Part shown: positions 7,577 to 12,986 of the stretch, in pieces
Position numbering within the stretch: the first letter of the stretch is position 1
How the letters are laid out: the number at the start of each line of letters is the position of its first letter
Assembly (NCBI GenBank): GCA_035698885.1
Contig: DASSBJ010000022.1
Span: forward strand, 1 to 28,058
DNA length: 28,058 nucleotides
Direction of reading: 5' to 3'
From: VRUE01 sp035698885
GTDB taxonomy: Bacteria > Actinomycetota > Thermoleophilia > Solirubrobacterales > 70-9
The notes under the pieces: generated by a model
What the model was told of the DNA's origin: nothing
The model's database searches: none
What the model saw: only the letters and a program-made list of their open reading frames with translations
Translations under genes and position numbers: made by a program

Positions 7577-8715
7577 CGTTCCGACTGTAGCGATGCGATC
7601 GGCTTCTCGTAGACCCGGTACCGCTTGACGATCTCGGCGCTCATCGCTTCCAGGCCGCGGTTCATCGCCTCGTTGGTCTCGAGGATCCAGCCCGCCTCGC
7701 CGCGTTTCTGCCGCATCCGGGCGGCGGTGTCGAAGTGCTCGACGTAGAGCGAGGCGGCGACGCCGGTGTGCTGGTGCTCGGGCTTGACGCCGAGGAAGCC
7801 GACCCGAACCCGGTCCGCGATCCGGTTGCGGTTGAGGAAGCGCCACCAGCCGAGCGGCAGCAGCCTGCCCTTCATCTTCTTCAGCACCTGGTTGACGTCG
7901 GGCAGCGTGATCGCCACGGCGATCGTCTCGCCGTCCTTTTCGGCGACCATGAACCATTCGCGCGAGAAGATCAGGTGCATGTCGAGCGTGTAGGCGTCGA
8001 GGTCCGCCTTCGAATAGGGGACGAAGCCCCAGTTCTGCGCCCAGGCGGCGTTGTAGATCTCGGCGAAGCGGTCCATCTCCTTGCGCAGGTGGCGGCGCGA
8101 CATCTTGCGGATCCGCACGCCGTGCTCCTCGCGGGCCTTCTGGTCGAGCTCGAAGAGGACCGGCAGCATGTCCTCGCGGTCGGAGATGTCGAGCGCCCAG
8201 GAGTAGAGGTCCATCGCCTTCTCCAGCCCGGCGCCCTCGCAGAGCCGCTGGTAGTAGGGCGGCTGCCAGGGCTGGCGGACCAGCGGCTCGAGCTCGAAGC
8301 CCTCGATCAGCACGCCGCTCTCCTCGTTCATCGAGAAGTCCATCGGGCCGACCATGCGCTCGCAGCCGCGCTCGCGCAGCCAGGCCTCCGCAGCCGCCAG
8401 CAGGGCCGCCATCGCCTCCTCGTCGTCCTCCAGCTCGAGGAAGCCGAACATCCCCCAGCGGCTGCCGTGGAACCGGTTGAAGGCGTGGTCGACCTGGGCG
8501 CTGGCGCGGCCGACGACGCGCTCGCCGCGCCGAGCGAGGAAGTACTCCGCCTCGCCGTGCTTGAAGTACGGGTTGAGCCGGCGGCTGAGGAACATCCGCC
8601 GCTCGAGTTTCAGCGGCGGCACCCACGGCGTGCCCGCGTGCAGCCGGTAGGGCAGGTCGACGAACTGCTTCAGCTCGCGCCGCGAGCTGACGGGGCGTAT
8701 CTCGACGGCCGGCAC
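7573..8715 (-). CDS. GNAT-fold acyltransferase, candidate bacterial ceramide synthase (bCerS-like)
   Basis: A 380-residue protein of the long GNAT family that begins with a PYRLHAGTPWVPPLKLE motif (22-38), followed by NPYFKHGEAEYFLARR (48-63), GMFGFLELEDD (88-98) and VGPMDFSMNEESG (122-134). The C-terminal half has the GNAT fold with an acyl-CoA-binding loop QHTGVAA (315-321) and ends in GWILETNEAMNRGLEAM and RYRVYEKP. From memory, this two-part family includes the Caulobacter protein shown to transfer the second acyl chain in bacterial ceramide synthesis. The divergent neighbour is a serine palmitoyltransferase-like enzyme, which supports that role. The start is a GTG at 8715, just after a TAGGTT -10-like box. 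The GNAT fold is well supported; the ceramide synthase activity is an inference. Confidence 0.72.
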   Translation of the reverse strand: MPAVEIRPVSSRRELKQFVDLPYRLHAGTPWVPPLKLERRMFLSRRLNPYFKHGEAEYFLARRGERVVGRASAQVDHAFNRFHGSRWGMFGFLELEDDEEAMAALLAAAEAWLRERGCERMVGPMDFSMNEESGVLIEGFELEPLVRQPWQPPYYQRLCEGAGLEKAMDLYSWALDISDREDMLPVLFELDQKAREEHGVRIRKMSRRHLRKEMDRFAEIYNAAWAQNWGFVPYSKADLDAYTLDMHLIFSREWFMVAEKDGETIAVAITLPDVNQVLKKMKGRLLPLGWWRFLNRNRIADRVRVGFLGVKPEHQHTGVAASLYVEHFDTAARMRQKRGEAGWILETNEAMNRGLEAMSAEIVKRYRVYEKPIASLQSER

Positions 8716-8724
8716 GGGAACCTG

Positions 8725-8734
8725 AACCTACACT
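8725..8734. promoter_or_regulatory. Overlapping divergent -10 boxes between GNAT and SPT-like genes
   Basis: The 25-bp gap contains AACCTACACT. On the plus strand TACACT (8729-8734) lies 6 nt before the ATG at 8741, the spacing expected of a leaderless mRNA. On the minus strand TAGGTT (8730-8725) lies 9 nt before the GTG at 8715. The two hexamers share a TA pair, so both genes may be driven from one symmetric element. Neither has an obvious -35 box. Confidence 0.4.
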
Positions 8735-8740
8735 TTCGGC

Positions 8741-9997
8741 ATGAGCGAAACCGCGAGGACCCCCGTCGACGTGTTCGAGAAGGCGCGCAGCCACGACCGG
8801 CTGGAGCAGCTCGAAGCGGCCAAGCAGCACGACCTCCTGCCCTACTTCCGCCTGCTCACCTCCGAGGCCGGTCCGGTGGTCGAGATGGAGGGCCGCGAGA
8901 CGATCATGCTCGGCTCCAACAACTACCTCGGCCTGACCGGAGACGAGCGGGTCAAGCAGGGGGCGCGCGACGCGCTCGAGACCTACGGCACCGGGGTGAC
9001 CGGCTCGCGCCTGCTCAACGGGACGACGCCGCTGCACCTCGATCTGGAGCGCGAGCTGGCGGAATGGATGGGGACCGACGAGGCGATCGTCTTCACCACC
9101 GGCTACCAGGCCAACGTCGGCTGCATCGGCACGATCCTCGCGCCCGGCGACACGGTGATCTGCGACTCCGGCGACCACGCCTCGATCCTCGACGGCTGCA
9201 AGCTCTCGGGGGCGAAGCTGCGGCCCTTCCGCCACAACCGGATGGACAAGCTGGAGAAGATGCTGCAGCGGGCGGGCGAAGACGGCGGCGGCGTGCTGGT
9301 CGTCGTCGACGGCGTCTTCTCGATGGAGGGCGACGTCTGCGACCTGCCGCGGATCGTCGAGCTCTGCCGCGGCTACGGCGCCCGGCTGATGGTCGACGAG
9401 GCGCACGGCGCCGGGGTGCTCGGGGCGCGCGGCGCCGGGGCGAGCGAGCTGTTCGGGCTCGAGCACGAGGTCGACCTGCGGATGGGGACCTTCTCCAAGA
9501 GCCTCGCCTCCTGCGGCGGCTTCATCGTCGGCCCGGCGGACGTGGTCGAGTACCTGCGGATCTCCTCGCGCTCCTTCGTCTTCAGCGCCTCGGCGGTGCC
9601 GGCGGCGGTCGGCGCGGCGCTGGCGGCGCTGCGGGTGATTCGGGCCGACGGCCCGCGGCTGTTCGAGCGGCTGCTCGGCAACGCCGAGTACCTGCGCGAG
9701 GGCCTGCGCGGGCTCGGGCTGCAGGTGGTCGAGCCCGGCAGGCTCGCGGACGGCTCGGTCGCCACCACGCCGGTCGTCCCGGTGGTCGTCGGCGACGACT
9801 GGCAGGCGGTGCTGCTGTGGAAGGCGCTGTTCGACGCCGGCGTCTACACGAACGTCGCGATCCATCCGGCGGTGCCACCGGGCGGCGCGCTGTTGCGCAC
9901 GAGCCTGATGGCCACGCACGAGCGCGACCAGCTCGATCGGGCACTGGCCACGATCGGGCAAACCATTGAGGACTTTCCTGAGCTTCCGCGTACGTGA
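8741..9997 (+). CDS. PLP-dependent alpha-oxoamine synthase, probable serine palmitoyltransferase
   Basis: A 418-residue fold-type I PLP enzyme of the alpha-oxoamine synthase group. These enzymes condense an amino acid with an acyl thioester and lose CO2. Visible residues are GSNNYLGLT (58-66), TGSRLLNGTTPLHLDLE (87-103), the PLP-stacking His in DHASIL (His146), DEAHGAGVLG (219-228) and the PLP lysine Lys253 in GTFSKS. The ending VYTNVAIHPAVPPGGALLR then TSLMATH resembles bacterial serine palmitoyltransferases more than biotin-pathway BioF, which usually has RPPTVP there. The arginine of that loop, seen in Sphingomonas SPT, is a His here. No biotin genes are near. ATG 8741 is likely a leaderless start. 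Alternatives are BioF-like or 2-amino-3-ketobutyrate CoA ligase. Confidence 0.75.
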   Translation: MSETARTPVDVFEKARSHDRLEQLEAAKQHDLLPYFRLLTSEAGPVVEMEGRETIMLGSNNYLGLTGDERVKQGARDALETYGTGVTGSRLLNGTTPLHLDLERELAEWMGTDEAIVFTTGYQANVGCIGTILAPGDTVICDSGDHASILDGCKLSGAKLRPFRHNRMDKLEKMLQRAGEDGGGVLVVVDGVFSMEGDVCDLPRIVELCRGYGARLMVDEAHGAGVLGARGAGASELFGLEHEVDLRMGTFSKSLASCGGFIVGPADVVEYLRISSRSFVFSASAVPAAVGAALAALRVIRADGPRLFERLLGNAEYLREGLRGLGLQVVEPGRLADGSVATTPVVPVVVGDDWQAVLLWKALFDAGVYTNVAIHPAVPPGGALLRTSLMATHERDQLDRALATIGQTIEDFPELPRT

Positions 9998-10009
9998 GCG
10001 TTTGTGCAT

Positions 10010-10053
10010 CCCCCTTCGGGGGTAGTTTCCGGCTTGTCCATTTCGGGACAAGC
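10010..10053 (+). terminator. Two hairpins after the SPT-like gene, possible terminator
   Basis: Twelve bases after the stop there is CCCCC-TTC-GGGGG (10010-10022), and soon after GCTTGTCC-ATTTCG-GGACAAGC (10032-10053), an 8-bp perfect stem. Neither is followed by a run of T, so the terminator role is a weak guess based on position. Another hairpin, CGTGGA-CGCA-TCCACG, lies at 10093-10108, just before the mIHF promoter. Confidence 0.35.
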
Positions 10054-10116
10054 GCCCCCCGGGCGAGAAAAAGATGCTCTTAGCGACCGGGGCGTGGACG
10101 CATCCACGATTCCGGG

Positions 10117-10146
10117 TTGACGGTCGCCGCCCCCAGCGCGTAGCTT
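10117..10146 (+). promoter_or_regulatory. Housekeeping-type promoter of the mIHF gene
   Basis: TTGACG (10117-10122) and TAGCTT (10141-10146) are 18 bp apart, close to the main actinobacterial sigma-factor consensus. Transcription should start near 10153, giving a leader of about 110 nt before the GTG at 10263. A strong ribosome site (GGGAGGAG) sits just upstream of the GTG. I found no riboswitch in the leader. Confidence 0.6.
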
Positions 10147-10262
10147 GGCCCCCTGCCGCGCGTCCGGGAGAGGGCGGCGGCGGCACTTCAACTCAGCCGG
10201 GCCGCGTCAGCCAGCGGCCGGCACAGAGCACCAGTCAACGAACCCGATAGGGAGGAGTCCCA

Positions 10263-10628
10263 GTGGAAGCTGCTGCAACGATCGCACCTGCCCCGACGAG
10301 CCCGGCCGCTGCCCAGACACCGCAGCACATGCAGGCCCTGGCCCGTGCCAACCGGGTCCGGCTCGCGCGGGCGGAGCTGAAGCGGTCGATCGGCCGGGGC
10401 GAGGTCGACGTGGCAGAGGTGATCGAGGACGTCCCCTGGGAGACCGAGAGCATGACCCTGGCCGAGCTGCTGACCAGCCAGCGCCGCTGGGGCCGCACCC
10501 GCGCCCGCAAACTGCTGCAGACGCTGGCGCTGAGCGAGAACAAGCGGATCGGCACGCTGACGCCGCGGCAGCGGGCGCTGCTGCGGAGGGCGCTGAGCCC
10601 GCGCTCGCGGGACGCGCTGCTCGTCTGA
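10263..10628 (+). CDS. mihF: Integration host factor, actinobacterial type (mIHF)
   Basis: A 121-residue nucleoid protein of the mIHF family, unrelated to the HU/IHF fold of proteobacteria despite the name. The core begins with ALARANRVRLARAELKRSI (26-44) and continues with GRGEVDVAEVIED, LAELLTSQRRWGRTRARKLL (67-86) and TLTPRQRALLRRAL (98-111). The middle part is the helix-two-turn-helix DNA-binding element. Family members bend DNA and are needed for nucleoid structure and phage integration in mycobacteria. The N-terminal ~25 residues are an Ala/Pro-rich extension. The GTG start is fixed by the GGGAGGAG ribosome site a few bases upstream. The gene stands alone behind its own strong promoter, as expected for an abundant protein. 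Confidence 0.85.
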   Translation: MEAAATIAPAPTSPAAAQTPQHMQALARANRVRLARAELKRSIGRGEVDVAEVIEDVPWETESMTLAELLTSQRRWGRTRARKLLQTLALSENKRIGTLTPRQRALLRRALSPRSRDALLV

Positions 10629-10691
10629 GGGGTTGCGAGGGAGCGGGATCGCTCTTAACGAAACCGATGCGAGTGGGTCGTGGCCTTGGAC

Positions 10692-10697
10692 TACACT
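10692..10697 (+). promoter_or_regulatory. -10 box deciding the start of the 10710 gene
   Basis: TACACT, identical to the -10 box before the SPT-like gene, lies 12 nt before the ATG at 10710. A GTG at 10680 in the same frame lies upstream of this box and would be outside the transcript, so 10710 is preferred. No clear -35 box is present. Confidence 0.4.
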
Positions 10698-10709
10698 TGG
10701 TCGGGGCTT

Positions 10710-11201
10710 ATGCCGGAGCTACTTGACCGACAGCATGCGGTTCGCATCGGTGGCGACGAGCGGCTGGCGCGAGTGGAGTTGCGGCGGCAGGTCGGGCGGC
10801 TGGAAGCTCAGCTCGGCTCGCTCTTCGCCGAGGCGTTTCCGCGGGTCGAGGTCGATGCCGGGATAGCACCGCTGTGCGGTGAGCCGCGGCTGCTGGGGCT
10901 GGGTGAGCTGGAGACGATTCGGGATTCGCTTGCCGATCGGGTCGCAGAGGCGCGGATCGCGCTGCGCGAACAGGCTGAGCTGGAGACCCGCAACCGTGAG
11001 CTGCTCGAGCGAATGCTCGACGCGCCGGCCGAGCACAGGTGGCTGCGGATCAGCCGCGCCGATGTCGGCGAACCCGGCTGCGGCCACTGGCACTCCCGCC
11101 CTCGCCTTGGCCCGCTCGGCATGCTGATGGGCTGGTGGCGGGTCAAGGTCTCCTCTGGATGCCCGTTAGCCGGGCGGCTTGCGGCCGTTGAGCAGCGCTA
11201 A
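10710..11201 (+). CDS. Conserved-looking soluble protein of unknown function
   Basis: A 163-residue protein from ATG 10710 (MPELLDRQHAVRIGGDERLA). Two charged helical stretches are likely to form coiled coils: about 16-35 (ERLARVELRRQVGRLEAQLG) and about 76-105 (VAEARIALREQAELETRN followed by RELLERML). The C-terminal part is distinctive: CGHWHSRPRLGPLGMLMGWW, then RVKVSSGCPLA, with Cys, His and paired Trp residues that look conserved or functional. There is no signal peptide or membrane helix. The gene follows mIHF by 81 bp with its own -10 box, and its end overlaps the next gene by 23 nt. I do not recognise a named family. Confidence 0.65.
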   Translation: MPELLDRQHAVRIGGDERLARVELRRQVGRLEAQLGSLFAEAFPRVEVDAGIAPLCGEPRLLGLGELETIRDSLADRVAEARIALREQAELETRNRELLERMLDAPAEHRWLRISRADVGEPGCGHWHSRPRLGPLGMLMGWWRVKVSSGCPLAGRLAAVEQR

Positions 11202-11625
11202 GCGCAAGGGGCAGAAGGGGCAGCGGACGGAGCGGCGACGCACCGCCGACGAGCGCCCGCCGGCCCCCTGGGGCTCGTTTCCGCTCGCAGAGCTGACCGT
11301 GCTCGGCGGAATCGTCTCGCTCGTCGTCGGTGTCGTCAGCCAGAGCCCGACGGCGATCGGCATCGGTGTCGTGCTCGCGGCGCTCGGCGGCCTTGAGGTC
11401 TCGGCCCGCGAGCACTTCGCCGGCTACCGCTCGCACACGACTCTGCTTGCCGGCGTCGTCTTCGTGCTCGTCACCGGCGGCCTCTTCTACATCGCGGGGC
11501 TGATCCTCGCGGTCTGCCTCGTCGCCGGCGCCGTCGCCTTCGCGGCCGCCTTCTATGGACTGCGCCGCGCCTTCCAGCGCGCCTCCGGCGGCCTTGCATT
11601 CAGGGCGGGCGGCCTCAGAGGGTAG
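11179..11625 (+). CDS. Small multi-pass membrane protein, unknown function
   Basis: A 148-residue protein. A basic, polar N-terminus (SSAKRKGQKGQRTERRRTAD) precedes about four hydrophobic segments: about 35-55 (LAELTVLGGIVSLVVGVVS), 57-72 (PTAIGIGVVLAALGG), 88-107 (TLLAGVVFVLVTGGLFYIAG) and 109-127 (ILAVCLVAGAVAFAAAFYG). The start is uncertain: TTG at 11179 or TTG at 11188, both inside the end of the preceding gene, which suggests translational coupling. Neither has a clear ribosome site. It converges on the B3/B4 gene across 33 bp. No family recognised. Confidence 0.65.
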   Translation: MRPLSSAKRKGQKGQRTERRRTADERPPAPWGSFPLAELTVLGGIVSLVVGVVSQSPTAIGIGVVLAALGGLEVSAREHFAGYRSHTTLLAGVVFVLVTGGLFYIAGLILAVCLVAGAVAFAAAFYGLRRAFQRASGGLAFRAGGLRG

Positions 11626-11658
11626 AAACGAGCAGACCGGACTGGGAGATGCGCCGTG

Positions 11659-12330
11659 TCACGCGGCTTCCAGGGTGGCGGCGACCATCCAGAGGGCCTC
11701 GTCGACCGCGATCTGGGGGACGCCGTCGACCTGGATCGCGGCGACCGCGATGCGGCGGGTGTCGCGGCCGACCTCGCGGCCGCCGGCCGTGGCGCCGAAG
11801 AGCAGGCCCGCGGGGGCGCGCTCGTCGGCGATCACCAGGGTCCCGTGGGAGAGCTCGCCCGGGCGACCCTCCAGCGACTCCCCCGGAGCGGAGTCGCGGA
11901 TGCAGAGCGGGCCGTCAAGTCTCGCGGCGTCGAAGGCGCGCAGCGCGATCCCGGTCTCGATCGTGGCGATCGTCAGCGCGTCGACGGGCAGGCCGCGGCT
12001 CTTGAAGCCGCCGTCCTGGAGGCGGTCGAGCGCGAGCTGCTCGACCGGCGTGCGGGTGCGGTCGGGGTCGAGGCCGATCTGGCGGAAGAAGACCCGGTAG
12101 GCCCAGGGGATCGGCCGTTCGCGCATGTGGATCGCGTGGGCGCCGTAGAAGCGGTCGGACGCCTTGCGCAGGCGGCGGTCGACCGGGTCGGGGCTGCGAC
12201 CGGGGCGGCCGTCGAGTTCGACCCACGAGATGCCGAGTCCGGGAAACTCCGCGGCCACGTGCGGCGCCACCCAGCCGAGCGCCGGCGAGGGCTCCCAGGC
12301 CGGCCTCGGCTGCGGCCCGGGCGCGGCCAT
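11659..12330 (-). CDS. B3/B4 (PheT-like tRNA-binding) domain protein, COG3382 type
   Basis: A 223-residue stand-alone B3/B4 domain, the module also found in the phenylalanyl-tRNA synthetase beta subunit. Family features are the opening ALGWVAPHVAAEFPGLGISW, the helical middle IPWAYRVFFRQIGLDPDRTR followed by TPVEQLALDRLQDGGF, and the core GLPVDALTIATIETGIALRA followed by FDAARLDGPLCIRDS. Members of this group are thought to bind or proof-read charged tRNAs or nucleic acid, but few have a proven role. The ATG at 12330 shares one base with the preceding gene's stop (TGATG), so it is the last gene of the six-gene envelope operon. Its place among transporter genes is unusual. Confidence 0.75.
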   Translation of the reverse strand: MAAPGPQPRPAWEPSPALGWVAPHVAAEFPGLGISWVELDGRPGRSPDPVDRRLRKASDRFYGAHAIHMRERPIPWAYRVFFRQIGLDPDRTRTPVEQLALDRLQDGGFKSRGLPVDALTIATIETGIALRAFDAARLDGPLCIRDSAPGESLEGRPGELSHGTLVIADERAPAGLLFGATAGGREVGRDTRRIAVAAIQVDGVPQIAVDEALWMVAATLEAA

Positions 12331-12986
12331 CACCGAGCCACCGCCGCCAGGCGACTGGCCTTCAGCAGGCCCCCTACCCGGGCGCCGAGCTGCGTCGCGG
12401 TCAACTCGCCGACGCTCGCCGACTCCAGGGTGCCGCCCGGGTAGACGTAGGCGTAGGTCGGGCAGCCTCCGACGCGATAGAGGCTGGCGACCGCGCCGTC
12501 GCGGTCGTAGCCGACCGGCATCTTCCACCCCCGCTGCCGGATCAGATCGCGCACGGTGCCACGGTCGTCGCGGATATCGAGCGAGAGAAACCGCACCCGC
12601 CCACGGTAGCGCGAGAAGAGCCGGCTGACCGCGTCCTGCTGTTCGACGCAGTCGCCGCCCTTGCTGAACCAGAACGAGATCACGAGCGGCCGGTCGAAGA
12701 GGTCGCAGACGCGGATCGCCCCCGGGGTTTCGATCCGGCAGGCGGGCTGCCGTCGGGAATCCGCCGGGCAGGGCAGCTCGCCGACCGAGCAGTCGTCCTG
12801 AGCGACGTTGGCGTCGCCTTCCAGCCCCCCCGCCGCGTTCGGCACCGCGAACTCCGGCAACGGCCAGCGCGCCTCCTGCCTGTCGAGCCCCAGCGTCTCC
12901 CCCCCGCCCGGCACCCCGTGGATCAGCGCCACGACGACGATCGCCGCGAAGATCAGGCCTACGAAGATCGAGTAGCGATCCTTCAT
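12330..12986 (-). CDS. Membrane-anchored thioredoxin-fold (TlpA/redoxin-like) protein, incomplete CXXC
   Basis: A 218-residue protein with an N-terminal membrane helix (about 7-23) and an extracytoplasmic thioredoxin-like domain. The strand before the active site reads LVISFWFSKGGDCVEQQ. Aligned with the TlpA pattern FWATWCPPC, the first cysteine is Gly110 and only the second, Cys113, remains. The cis-proline loop is GGCPTYAYV, with Cys175 directly before Pro176. Four more cysteines (66, 73, 83, 94) lie in an insertion. It may therefore work through an unusual pair such as Cys113-Cys175, as a peroxiredoxin-like single-Cys protein, or only structurally. The ATG overlaps the MMPL stop (ATGA), so it belongs to the transporter operon. 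Confidence 0.72.
   Translation of the reverse strand: MKDRYSIFVGLIFAAIVVVALIHGVPGGGETLGLDRQEARWPLPEFAVPNAAGGLEGDANVAQDDCSVGELPCPADSRRQPACRIETPGAIRVCDLFDRPLVISFWFSKGGDCVEQQDAVSRLFSRYRGRVRFLSLDIRDDRGTVRDLIRQRGWKMPVGYDRDGAVASLYRVGGCPTYAYVYPGGTLESASVGELTATQLGARVGGLLKASRLAAVAR

Noticed and set aside
10061..10080. A-rich segment near 10065 compared with the AAAAAG part of the MMPL palindromic element
   Set aside because: Only a few scattered bases agree, not enough to call it a second copy.
7310..10186. A 958-codon minus-strand frame running through the SPT-like gene
   Set aside because: Most of it is antisense to the oxoamine synthase. Only its last 88 codons, from GTG 7576, are a believable gene.
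9998..10262. Searched for a tRNA or small RNA gene in the largest intergenic gap
   Set aside because: No cloverleaf or CCA end was found; the gap is explained by hairpins and the mIHF promoter.
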